From JBDHUW01 sp964642385 (GTDB lineage: Bacteria > Patescibacteriota > Gracilibacteria > Absconditabacterales > Absconditicoccaceae), in contig CAZXON010000001.1 of NCBI GenBank assembly GCA_964642385.1, forward strand, positions 1 through 64,000: a stretch of DNA of 64,000 nucleotides. The letters are read 5' to 3'. The notes under the pieces were generated by a model. It was given only the letters and a program-made list of their open reading frames with translations. It was not told where the DNA came from and searched no databases. Of the stretch, positions 44,365-55,289 are shown piece by piece. Each line of letters opens with the position of its first letter. The first letter of the stretch is position 1. The position numbers were made by a program, and so were the translations under genes.

Positions 44365-44424
44365 TTAATTATTTATTTAATTATTTATTTAATTATTTAT
44401 TTAATTATTTATTTAATTATTTAT
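44365..44424. repeat. Five tandem copies of a 12-bp unit
   Basis: TTAATTATTTAT is repeated five times without a mismatch. Read on the minus strand each unit holds in-frame TAA codons. The first supplies the stop codon of the U32 gene at 44413-44415, the rest lie in its 3' untranslated region. Confidence 0.9.
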
Positions 44425-45669
44425 TTCACGAGGTTTAATGATTGAAACTTTATCATTTTCGCGAACAAGTGTGGGTGTCTTTATGGTCACAATATCTCAT
44501 TTATTTGCCTCTATAGTTTTTTTGTCATCTATCCGAATTTCTTCTATTTGAAATTCCACATAACCTGTTAAAGATCATATAATACACATGGTGTCTCAAG
44601 CATTTATTTCATGAGCATCTATAATTATTTCTGCGACAGAAGGCTTGGGATAGAAATGTTTGACGCGACCGACTTGCAATTTTTCAGTGGTTGCTTTTGA
44701 TCAGTGTGCATTACTGTATGCACCAATCTCTTTTCATAAAAAATAATTTCAATGTGAAAGAGTACGATTATATACCGTTTCTAATTTGTTGTAATAAGTT
44801 TCTATTTTTTCTGGAGTGTAATTTCACTCTTGAATATCTTTGAGAGCTTTTTTGTAGATATTGACAACAGTAGACACGTATTCTGGAGCACGACCACGCC
44901 CCTCTATTTTCATTACCTGCACTCCTGCATCAAGTAATTGATCAAGAAAATCTATGGTGCAGATATCAGCTGCACTCATAACATAGTGGTTATCCAGAAC
45001 AAGTTCTTTCCCTGTATCCATATCAGTAACTTTATATTTTGCACGACAATTTTGCAAACACGCTCCACGATTAGCGCTTGCGTTGTCGGTATATAAACTC
45101 ATGAAACAGCGTCCAGATTGTGCAACACAAAGAGCCCCATGAATAAAACATTCAAGTTCCATTAAACGTCATTCACGCCCCAACAGGTTCTCTTTTAAGA
45201 TTTTTTCATGAATCGCTTTTATTTGAGGCACAGTAAGCTCACGAGCCAACACAACGCGGTTTGTAAACTGAGCAAAAAAAGCAACTGATTCATAATTAGA
45301 GATAGAGAATTGTATAGTCGCATGCACAGGAATTTCCACTTCGTTGCAATATTGTATTGTGGCAAAATCAAATGCGATTATAGCATCTACTCAATTATTT
45401 TTTGCTGCATCCACAAGCAAACGCATAATTTTTATATCATGATCATACAGCAACGTATTTACAACCAAATACGCTTTTACATTAGCTTCATGGCATCTTT
45501 TCATAATTTCCGCCAAATCTCATAGAGAAAAATTAGCTGCTGCTCTTGCGCGCATATTTAATTGGGTTACACCGAAATATACAGAATCTGCTCCCGCTTG
45601 AATAGCGGCCATTAAGGACTCATAACTTCAGGCTGGGGCCATAATTTCTGCTGTTTTTGGATCTATCAT
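44413..45669 (-). CDS. U32-family protein (TrhP-like tRNA hydroxylase or peptidase U32)
   Basis: 418 residues. MAPAGSYESLMAAIQAGADSVYFG is the U32 N-terminus, and ELECFIHGALCVAQSGRCFMS with GACLQNCRAKY gives the four conserved cysteines. VMKIEGRGRAPEYV and YTPEKIETYYNKL follow. Many U32 proteins once called collagenases are now known to hydroxylate tRNA U34 (TrhP) with an Fe-S cluster; this one fits that group in length. Its C-terminus ends inside the 12-bp tandem repeat. Confidence 0.87.
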
Positions 45670-45719
45670 ACGATTAATGATTAATGATTAATTACATTTT
45701 TTAATTATTAATTAGTAAT

Positions 45720-46697
45720 TTATTTATAATTAGCGCCTATCGCTTCAGAGATATTTTTGTATCAATCTTTTTTTAATAAATCAACTAGTCCTTTATTTAT
45801 TTGTCATATTAATTGAGGTCATTCGAATATCATACCAGTAATTAATTGGACAAGACTTGCTCATTGTTTTATTTTATTATAGGCATCGTGCGCATTAAAT
45901 ATTCAGCCGACTCACACAATCAATATTTTGTTACCAAATCTTTTATATATTTCTCAAATTAAATAATCTGATTTTTCTTGCATTGGTTTACCACTTATTC
46001 CTCATGGCAAATTTTCTATTTGTTTTTGTTCAATATCCAAAATAGTATTTCTTTGTTTGGTAAGATTGGCAATAATTACTCATGAAACATTATGTTCAAC
46101 GCAAACCTCTACTAAAATTGCTAACTGTGAAGCTTCTAAATCGACTGGTAGTTTGACAAGAATCGGTTTAAGTATAGATTCTGCTTGGATTGCTTGTAAA
46201 AGACCAGTTAGACGCTCTGGTTTAGTGTAATCCTCTCAGCCAAAAGAATTTGGACAAGAAATATTTATGACAAATCCATGTATATTCTGTGAGTCACGTA
46301 ATTCTCTTAATGAAGCAATATAATCTTCTATTCATTTTTGATATTCACACACTTCTGGAGAATTTGTTTTTGCTATTGATGCGAACAAAGGAACTTCTAA
46401 TTTTAAATTTTCCAATATTTCTTTAATTTTTTTTACTCATTTATTTTTTAATCAATAATAGACCAATAATCATTTTGATTTTTTTAGGCGAGCAAGCCTC
46501 TTGCCTGTATTCCCTTCATATGGGTTAGCAGTTATTGATCATACCTCTTCTCGGCCGAATCCTACATCAGCTATGATATTTGGCAAATTAATATCCTTAT
46601 CAAATCCTCATGCCAATCAAACTGGGTTTTTAAAATCGATTCCCAAAATATTTTGTTCTAATGTTTTGTTTTCATAAGAGAAAAAAAAATGGGTCAT
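45720..46697 (-). CDS. Dihydroorotate dehydrogenase, class 2-like
   Basis: 325 residues. ILGIDFKNPVGLAGGFDKDI, GFGREEVGSITANPYEGN, FVINISCPNSFGGED and ILIVGVGGIFNAHDAYNKI are the FMN-binding and catalytic blocks (class 2 uses Ser, here NISCPNS). LITGMIFEGPQLIGQINKGL closes the barrel. It converts dihydroorotate to orotate in pyrimidine synthesis. The N-terminal membrane helix usual for class 2 enzymes is missing, so the electron acceptor is uncertain. Other pyrimidine genes are not in the window. Confidence 0.88.
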
Positions 46698-46932
46698 TCT
46701 TTTTGTTAACTTGTGTCAACCCAAGAAATATCACATTTTAGCAAAAAGTTCATGTATTTTCTCTGGATTAAATAGAAAAAGAATGTGTTTTAATATATTT
46801 TTGTATAAAAATCAAATAATTTTTGCTAGTATCATAATGATAATGTAGAATTTAAATAGTCTGTTAGCAATTAGGATTAGATAGTATTTTTATATGCTGA
46901 TTTTAAAAATTTTATAATATCATAAAAAATGC

Positions 46933-47691
46933 GGGTCTAGAGTACTTTAGCAAAAGAACTAACGTACTCTTTTAAGATTTTTGATAACTTAGTATAAATA
47001 TTTTCTCACTCTATTCAACAATTAAATCTAAACTCACATTCTTTCAGGTGCAAACTAAATTTATCTTTAGTTACTCAATTAAATTTATTCAATCTTCTTT
47101 TACAATAGCTCCAAAAACTTTCTATTCAATTGATGTGTCTTTTACCTCTTGCAAACTCGTTTTTTCAATGATCTACTCTGTAATGTTTATCGTATCAAAC
47201 ATCAACCAATCCATTATATGATCTTCGTCCGTCTGTGTGAATAACTGAGTTAGAATCTATCTTTCATCTTATTATTTTTCTTAAGGTTTTTGAACTACAA
47301 TCAGGAACAATTTCTGCATAAACTTTTCAATTCCTTTTTCTAAGTCAAAAGACAATTCTCTTCATTCACGCTTACCTTCAGCGTTTTCATCTCACTCTTG
47401 TCGCTCAAAAATAACTTTCATCCAATTCAACTTCTTATTTAAACAATTCTTTTTCTTCATTTCCACAATGTCGTGTTATAGCATTCCTTAGGTAATCATA
47501 TCGATTATTAATGGTTTTCCTTTCTATTCATAATAAATTTGATGTTTGAGTTGCCGTCAAATCTTTAGAAAAATATTCTAAAATTAAGATGGTTTTTTGT
47601 CTGCTAAGGTGTGAATTTCTTCTATAAGGGTTTTTAGTAGTCATGAACTGGTTATAATGATTATTTAAATCACTTCAACTACTCTAGACCC
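46933..47691. mobile_element. Decayed IS1595-family (ISXO2-like) insertion sequence
   Basis: The terminal inverted repeats GGGTCTAGAGTA (46933-46944) and TACTCTAGACCC (47680-47691) enclose one transposase-like frame. The 759-bp size fits a small IS1595 element. The flanks are AT-rich on both sides and a clear target duplication cannot be fixed by eye. The transposase has two TAA codons, so the element cannot move by itself. Confidence 0.8.
46937..47644 (-). pseudogene. ISXO2-like transposase with two in-frame TAA stops
   Basis: The frame is intact apart from TAA at 47435-47437 and 47372-47374. Before the first: MTTKNPYRRNSHLSRQKTI and a helix-turn-helix region (TATQTSNLLGIERKTINNRY). After it: EVELDESYFGATRV (first catalytic Asp), then VFGLRKRNGKVYAEIVPD, VIHTDGRRSYNGL (second Asp) and HINGIESFWSYCKRR (final Glu region of the DDE/DDNE set). 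Several glycines are TGA, so the element evolved in a code-25 host. Its stop overlaps the left inverted repeat. Confidence 0.8.
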
Positions 47692-47908
47692 AAAAATAAT
47701 ATTAATAATACGTCATACCAGATGGATTTATTTGGGAAAATTTTTTAATTTGGAGATTTTAGAATTTTAAACTGACTAAGTAGTAGTATTTTCTTTTAGA
47801 AAAATATAGATTTTCATGTGATTGATTATACAGAAATAATAAGTGAAATCAAGGATTTGGAATAAAAAATAGACTTGATTTCTACATAAACTATATGTAT
47901 AAAAAAGA

Positions 47909-50900
47909 ATGTTTTATCTACTGAAAAGTTTCTTCATGCAAAATAAAATTTCAGTTTTTATTACGTCTCTATTTTTAGTGTTATTAACAATCCTATTTGC
48001 AGAAGTTTCAACATGAAAGGTTTCCGCATTATATGTGTGTGACGCGGGTGAGACATTGAGTTATGATACAGCATGAAACCCGATATGTGTTTGAACACCT
48101 GAACGAACAGGGTTTGTGTCTACTGGTGTTATTACAAAAGCAGAAGTATGATGAACGGATGAGGATTATGGTAGTGATGGATTATATTTATATCCCAATT
48201 GACAACTGATTCAGAGTGATTATTTTTGAACATTATGAAGAACAGATTCACTCATGTGAGTAATCAATAATATTTGAATTAAAAAGCCATGAAATTTTGG
48301 GACATTGGGTGACCGTTCATGGTATTCATTTTCTAAATGTTTGGATGTAATTAATACTTGAGAGTACATTGTTGCAGGAGCGTGAGACGGCTGATTAAAA
48401 ATAGCTTTAGATGCGTCAACTATAATAAATAAATGAACAGATTGATCAGCATATACTAGTTACTGGATGTATCCAGTTTATTTAACCCCATGATGACATG
48501 TTATTAAATATGAATATAACCGAAGACAAACTTCAGAAACGCTAGCATGACAATTAATAGGTCCATTTCCAGTTGGAAGTATGATAGATTATCAAAACAA
48601 CACAATATACAGTGCATCGCAAATAAGAAACTTTATTAACAGCAATTGAACAGAAAGTACTGAATTAGCAAGATATTCTATCACTGCTACAGCACCAAGT
48701 AATTGGGTTGATAATATATTTTGGTGAATTCAGGAAGAAATATGAAAAGATAATTTTACAGTATCTGGGTCATATACTTGTCCTGAAGGTTACTTTGCAA
48801 ACGTTGTTGAAGGAGGTGGCCCAAGCAATGCTTGTGGAAATCATTGATGTCTAAAAATCAACACTTCACCAGCAACATATGTGGAAACAGTGCCAACAAT
48901 TGTGATCACTGCTCCCACAAAACAATCAAGTTGAAACATCACTGATACGACGATTCGTGTAACCTGAACCGGTATTTATGCAACCTGAGTAAGCATAGAT
49001 ATTGGATGAAGTACAGCAAATCCGACAGATTTGGTCTGTGTTGAAACAACTCCTGGAGCACAAGTAGATTGTACTATTCTCATACAACAAAGTGGAACAC
49101 TTTCAATAGATGCAGTAAATGAGTATGATAGTGCAAATGCGACTGAACCAAATTATGTTATAGACCCGATTCCACCTGTTATAACAATAACAAACAATGT
49201 AAATCCCGCACAAAATAGTTGAGATGAGGTAAGAACAACGATATGAGATAATTACTGTGTAGATGATTCAAGTGTGTTTTATAGTTATAGTGATGATATC
49301 GCCTGTGACGGTTCAGACGCACTTGATATTCAATATCAATCAAATGATATTATATGACTCTATGATAACACGCACAATGGGAAATATATTTGTTTTGTAG
49401 CAAAAGATTGTGTAGGAAACACGACTTATCAAGGGACAGATTGACCAATAAATATCGCTCCCGAGCTAGTCATTACGATCACTGCGCCAACCAAAGGATC
49501 AAGTGGTGATATCACAAATACGACAATCCGTGCAACGTGAACTGGAGTATATGGGTCATGAATTAGCATAGATATTCCATGAAGCACAGCAAATCCAAGA
49601 GATTTAGTATGTACAAATACGATTGAGTGAACACAGGTGGATTGTACCATTGTAATCCAACAAAGTGGCGATCTAAAAATTAACGCAACAAGTGCTTTCT
49701 GAAATGGAATATGATTAGAGCAAAACTACATTATTGATAAGAACCGCCCAGTAATTAGCATAGTTGATGACGTAAATACAACATTAAATTCCTGAGATAC
49801 GATCATTGTATGAGTAGTTGACGACATCCAACTAATGAGCTGATCAATGAAATATTGATTTAATACTGGTGCGACTTGTGATGCAACCAGCATCTATGAT
49901 ACATCGTATAATTCTTGAACAACAATCACCGTAAATAACAATGCTTACAATGGAAGATATATTTGTTTCACTGCAAAAGATCGAGTTGGAAACATCTCTT
50001 ATATCGGCAGTATGTGACCAATTAATGTAGTATGAAGCGGCATCATTATATCAATATCAGCACCGACAAAAACAGCAAAAGCAGCAATCACAGATACCAC
50101 TATTCGTGTGGTTTGATCAGGCATGTATGCAACTGGAATTACTGTTTGAGAGTGAACAACTACCGATCCCAAAAGCCTTGTGTGTATAAACACATTAGCA
50201 TGAGTACAGGTAGATTGTACTATCGTTATTCAAAAAAGCGGTCTTCTAAATATCAATGCGACAAATGGTAGCGCAACCTGATCAGCTACCGAACCGAACT
50301 ATGTTATTCAAATACCGACACCAACATGAGGATGATGATTTGCATGATGATATACTCCAAGTACGAGCACAACTCCTGCTCCTGTCGTGATAACGCCTTC
50401 CATACCTAAACCAACTCCAATAGCACCTAAACCAGTAGTAAAAGATTGATGTTTCACTCCAAATAACGAAAAAACAATCTATCAAGGTAATGATGTTTCT
50501 GCATTATTTCGCGAGGGACATCAGATGTTTTATAATTACGGAATAACAAGCATAAAATGAACCGTAGAATTTAGACCAGACCATTATCTTAATAGACAAG
50601 AAGCAGCAAGATTTTTGACCGAATTTGCAAAAAACGTACTGTGTAGAAAAAAAACAAAAACATATGAAAACAGATTTAATGATTTAGATTGAGTTGATCC
50701 TACATTAAGATCATATATCATAGAATCATACGAATATGGAATATTTAAATGAGATAGTTGAGGGAAATATACTACATTTAGACCGAAAGAAACAATTAAA
50801 AAAAGCGAACTTTCTGCAATAATGATTAGATTGATAACAAACAAATTTTCAGAAGAAACAACATGAGATTGGTCAAAAAATTATAGATCGCAATTGGAGA

Positions 50901-51025
50901 CATATTTACAAGGAGTAGAATTTTCATCAGTACTTAGAGAGAATGTTACTGAGGTTCTGTACTCATTATACAAAAACAATAAATTTGAAATGAAGGATGT
51001 TGGGTTTGTCGTTATCCCAAAATAA
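47909..51025 (+). CDS. Large secreted surface protein with Ig-like repeats and SLH-like end
   Basis: 1038 residues. A signal peptide lies in the first 45 residues (SVFITSLFLVLLTILFAEVS). An N-terminal domain (about 45-330) is Trp/Gly/Tyr-rich. Three repeats begin near 48900, 49467 and 50045: each opens VITITAPTKxSSG..TDTTIRVTG, contains one Cys pair (LVC...VDCTI), and the first two are followed by a second Cys-containing unit ending NGKYICFVAKD. A Gly/Thr/Pro-rich linker precedes SLH-like motifs FRPDHYLNRQEAARFLTEFA, SYIIESYEYGIFKG and TFRPKETIKKSELSAIMIRL. It is probably an S-layer or adhesion protein. TGA-Gly is very frequent. Confidence 0.8.
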
Positions 51026-51130
51026 ATAATTAAAAAAATAATTAATAAAAAAACATATAATTTAATTAAAAGATATTATTTTCTTTAAAAAACAATTATT
51101 TAATTTTTTTAATTTAACAGAAAAATAATA

Positions 51131-51580
51131 TTATAATTCCTCTCAATGCTCAATACACTTTTTGTGTGTCTGGGCGTGACAACTATCACAATGTTGTTTC
51201 CTATGCAATAACCACTCACCCAAAAATATAAGAACTCACAAAATTGCAGTTGTTATAATTAACCAGAAAAGGCTATGTGTTTCTTGTCAATGATCATCTT
51301 GCATTACAGTATCAACTGTTAAATACATGATATAGATATGTCATATTATGTGGATAAGAACAGGTAAGTATGTAGCGAGAAACTTTCATCGATAAGGTTT
51401 AATCTTCGATCTGAGTATACCTGCAATAAGTACAATTATCCAATACGCTAGGTGAATTATTCATACTGTGCTAAGTAAAGAGATTTTAGGAAATTCGCGG
51501 AGTATCAGCAACACAAAAAATATTTCTATAATTACAAAAACGCTTACATGTACGAGAAGTGATCGGATATTTTTTTTCAT
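51131..51580 (-). CDS. Four-helix membrane protein with a Cys/His tail
   Basis: 149 residues with four transmembrane segments (about 9-30, 41-58, 72-90 and 108-127), followed by a cytoplasmic tail CDSCHAQTHKKCIEH that could bind zinc or another metal. The loop VDTVMQDDHGQETH adds another His/Asp-rich patch. I recognise no family. The frame needs five TGA-Gly codons. It is divergent from the metK leader. Confidence 0.55.
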
Positions 51581-51689
51581 ACTTGTTTTGATAAATGAAA
51601 AGAGAGTCAATTTGCTATACTACTATTTCCAAATGCAAAATCAATATTTTCCCTTGCATTCAGGTGTTAAATGCGTATCTTTTGATCAC

Positions 51690-51785
51690 AAATATCAAGA
51701 GAGAGTGAAGAGATTAGGCTCGCTATGACACTCCAGCAACCGATCGTAAGATAAGGTGCTACCTCCTACCCTCACGGGAAAGATA
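51690..51785 (+). promoter_or_regulatory. SAM-I (S-box) riboswitch
   Basis: The leader of metK carries ATATCAAGAGAGAGTGAAGA, the GCTCGCTATGACACTCCAGC segment, GCAACC and AAGGTGCTACCTCC, in the order of the S-box aptamer (P1 5' strand, ATCAAGAGA kink-turn side, P2, GCAACC and AAGGTGC pseudoknot parts). The region 51581-51895 holds no gene. The RNA should sense SAM and shut down metK when SAM is abundant. Confidence 0.85.
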
Positions 51786-51895
51786 TTCATAGTATTGCTT
51801 TGAAGAACTCTTTCCATGTGAAAAAGTTTTTTTTGTTAATTTTAATAATTAAACTTTGCATAAAATATATTTATTTTATAAAATATAAGAAAAAT

Positions 51896-53023
51896 ATGAA
51901 ACACTTGTTTACCTCTGAATCAGTAACTGAAGGACACCCTGACAAAATTTGTGATCAGATTTCTGATGCAATTTTAGATGCATGTTTAACACAAGATCCA
52001 TATGCGAGAGTCGCTTGTGAGTGTTTAATAACAACAAATAAACTTATTATTGCTGGTGAAATTACAACAACCGCAAAGGTCAACTACGAAAAAATCGCAA
52101 GAGAAAAGATCATAGAAATATGATATGACAGCGAACAAAAATTCTTTGATGGAAATACATGTGAAGTTGAAATCCTAATCCACACTCAGTCACCAGACAT
52201 TGCAATGTGAGTAGATATAGGATGAGCTGGCGATCAGGGGCTAATGTTTGGCTATGCAACAAATGAAACAGAGAGCTTATTGCCAATGCCAATAGATCTT
52301 GCACACAAACTAGCCAAACAACTTAGTATTGTGAGAAAAAATTGAACATTACCCTACCTTAGACCAGACGGAAAGACGCAAGTAACTGTCGCTACCGAAG
52401 AGGGAAAAACATGGATAGATACAATAGTCCTCTCCACACAACATAGCAAGAATATTTCTCAAGAGCAATTAAAAGCAGACATCATAGAATTTGTGATACA
52501 TCCTATAGTTAAAGATAATATTGCTCCAGAAACGATATTTCATATTAATCCGACAGGGAACTTTTTTGTAGGTTGACCTGCATGAGACACTGGCGTAACA
52601 TGAAGGAAAATTATTGTTGACACATATTGAGGTATGGGAAGACATGGATGAGGCGCTTTCTCTGGAAAAGACCCAACAAAAGTCGATAGAAGTGCTGCTT
52701 ATATGGCTAGATACCTTGCCAAAAATATTGTGGCAAGTGGTATTTGTGATAAATGCGAGATTCAACTAGCTTATGCAATCTGAGTTGCACAACCTGTTAG
52801 TATTTGATTAGAATGCTTTGGAACAGAAAAAACAAATATAGATGAGATAATAGCGACAATTTATGAAAATTTTGATATTAGTCCAAAATGAATTATTGAA
52901 AAATTAGAGTTAAGAAAACCTATTTATAGTGCAACAGCAGCTTATGGCCATTTTTGAAGGGATAGGTTCCCTTGGGAAAAGACAGACAGTATAGAGATTT
53001 TTAAAAAACTACTACAACAATAG
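51896..53023 (+). CDS. metK: S-adenosylmethionine synthase
   Basis: 375 residues. The start ATG 51896 matches the conserved N-terminus MKHLFTSESVTEGHPDKICDQ. Motifs GGAGDQGLMFGYATNE (with TGA-Gly), GTLPYLRPDGKTQVTV, NPTGNFFVGGPAGDTGVTGR and GGGAFSGKDPTKVDRSAAY follow. The enzyme makes SAM from methionine and ATP. The SAM riboswitch in its leader gives feedback control. It ends in TAG 53021-53023, 79 nt before the next gene. Confidence 0.97.
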
Positions 53024-53102
53024 GAAATAAATCATACGAAAACACATTGATATTATAAATACTTTTATTATAATGTCATTATAACAAATAAAATAAAAAC
53101 AC

Positions 53103-53483
53103 ATGAAAACTATCCGGAAAAAAATGACTCTAACAGCTGAAGAACAAAAAGCTGTTAAAGGTGGGCAATCAGAGACTAAAACCAAGACATTTTCAAAAGC
53201 CCTGTTATTCTTTTATGATGAAATTAAAAGATTTGAGCAATCAGGGAAAAAGATTGATTACAGTTTAGAAAATGGTCAGACAAAGACTCGCATCTGGTTT
53301 GACGAAAAAAGCATGGCCGTATTAATGATATTTTCATATCAACAAGTTGAGATTGATCTGCAACAAGTTGGAGAAGATATTGTCAGTGACATTGAAGTAT
53401 GGTGGCAAGAAAAGCACCAGAAAAAAGATAAAAGAGGCTGATTATCAGCTCTCTTTTTTTTATACAAGGTTGTATTAAATTAA
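53103..53483 (+). CDS. Small unknown protein whose TGA lies in a terminator
   Basis: The first 112 residues (RKKMTLTAEEQKAVKGG at the start, then KALLFFYDEIKRFEQSGK and DIEVWWQEKHQKKDKRG) contain no TGA. The next codon, TGA at 53439-53441, sits in the 5' arm of a terminator hairpin. If read as Gly, 14 more residues follow (GLSALFFLYKVVLN) to TAA 53481-53483. I recognise no family; the protein is basic and probably cytoplasmic. The terminator position suggests that the natural end lies at or near the TGA. Confidence 0.5.
53433..53462 (+). terminator. Rho-independent terminator
   Basis: AGAG-g-CTGA, loop TTA, TCAG-CTCT, then CTTTTTTTT. It follows the small unknown gene and contains that gene's TGA in its stem. 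Confidence 0.85.
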
Positions 53484-53579
53484 TACAAAAGTTTGTTAAT
53501 CTAAAAAAAAAAGCATAATGCTTCTAATAGCCTGATTTTAAAAATATCTTTAAATGCTTTTAATCAATATATAAGATAA

Positions 53580-53657
53580 TGGGGCGGCTGACGAGATTCG
53601 AACTCGCGACATCCTGCGTCACAGGCAAGCGCTCTAACCAGCTGAGCTACAGCCGCC
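53580..53657 (-). tRNA. tRNA-His (anticodon GTG)
   Basis: Minus strand. Acceptor GCGGCTG/CAGCCGC has an extra G at position -1 facing C73, the identity mark of tRNA-His. The anticodon loop is CTGTGAC with anticodon GTG; the D-stem is GCTC/GAGC and the T-arm GCGAG/CTCGT region. CCA is encoded. Confidence 0.92.
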
Positions 53658-53722
53658 ATACATTTATCCGTACCTGAGAGTATAATAAAATCTCAACTCG
53701 TTTCAATGCAAAATACAGAAAA

Positions 53723-55264
53723 CTACTGTGTCGGTGATGTAGTAGAATATGTGATTCTAGATTTTAGTGTCGGTAAAACATCTGACCAAACAGGAGAAAG
53801 TTTTAATATTACTGCGCTTATTTCAGGATAGGATAATAAAATATTTTTTGCCACATCGCGTGATTTTCATGCAATCTTATCAGTAATTTCACTAAGAAGG
53901 TGGTTTGTGTCTTGTTGGAAATCGTACCCCCACACTGCGCTCACTTTTGTGGGGATAATAATTAAATTTTCGACTGTGGTTGCATCATAAAAAATAGTTG
54001 TGTTTTTTTGAAGGCTGATAAGCTGTCTTGTTTGAGATGGTCTTTGGTCAAGATAATGCATGATGGAATCTAATAAATTATTCCATATAATGTATGGATA
54101 TCTATAAACGACGTCTATCTTTCATTCCAAAACATCAAGCGTATCACCGGATTCTCAATTAATTGTATATTTTACATCCTGGACGGTAATTAAGTTGTCT
54201 AATGGAAGCAGAAATTGATTTTCATTATTAAATTGTTTTTTTACTATAACTTTTTTATTGTCTCAAGATACTGCGGCAAGGAGCTTTTCTTTTATCAACA
54301 AAATGTCCTTATCTGATATTGTACTTCAAGTATTTACATATCAACCAGAAAAGTCTGTCGTCGTGGTTGCATAGATACTTCCTAGCACATAACTTTGTTG
54401 TAGATTTCTTATTAATAACCTGGTTCAAGAACCAATATTTCACTTGTTCCCAATAATTGCGCCATTCTCATCTTTGTCTGCAGCTGTAACTGTAATAGTA
54501 GTTAATGAAGGGTTGGTACGAGATCAAGGGGGCAAAACAAAAGACGAATCTGCAGTAAATATTAATTTATCATCAGTAATAAATCTAGTACCAATTTTTA
54601 AAGTATATTTTGTAGAAAGAGTATTAGCAACTGTAATCTTTCCCGACGATGGTTTTCCTAAATACTGTAAAGAATAAATAGGTACTGATAGTGTTTGTGA
54701 GTATTCCATTGACCCATATTGATATGGAACAGAGATGTAATTTCAATTTTCAAGTTCGTTTCATGATTGAGTATTTTCTTGATAATAACGAAAATTATAG
54801 ACAATATCTTCTACTGTATATGCAGGTTGAATTAAGATTTTTGTGCTTGGAACAAGAAATTGGTACATCACATATATTATTGCCGCAATTAGCAATATCT
54901 CTCCGATTATAAACACATACGAAATACTATTTTTTTTGGTAAAAACAGAAAGGTGAAATTTCTTGAAATTAAACAAAAACATCCCCACCAAATGAAGTGC
55001 TTGTAAAAGACGATTTGGTGCATCGTATTGATATGGCATACCCAAATTTTCAAAAAAGGTTTTTGTCTTTGAATCCTTACAAACGCAAACATAGTCGACT
55101 AATTTTTCTTTTAATAAAGAATCTATTTGTTTCCCCCACCGAGGGTGTGAAAAGAAGGAGTTTTCATGATCAATATACAAAAAAAGATGTTTGCCTTTAG
55201 GCACTTTTTCTAAAGATTTCATTATTTTATAGAGCGTATCACTCTTTGTGAAAAACAATTTCAT
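53723..55264 (-). CDS. Membrane protein with a baseplate-J/Gp47-like domain
   Basis: 513 residues. An N-terminal soluble part (MKLFFTKSDTLYKIMKSLE, LFLYIDHENSFFSHPRWGK) precedes one transmembrane helix at about residues 117-137 (VFIIGEILLIAAIIYVMYQF). The extracytoplasmic part has KITVANTLSTKYTLKIGTRF, LPPRSRTNPSLTTITVTAADK and GTRLLIRNLQQ, then DKDILLIKEKLLAAV. This is the pattern of the baseplate J-like domain seen in many candidate phyla radiation proteins. The role is unknown; an envelope-associated structure is the inference. Its ATG (55262-55264) lies 26 nt after the stop of the Lgt-like gene upstream. Confidence 0.6.
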
Positions 55265-55289
55265 TGACGATATCTCAAGTATATATTTT

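Noticed and set aside
44365..44424. Possible CRISPR array
   Set aside because: The five units are contiguous 12-mers without spacers; no cas gene is present anywhere in the window.
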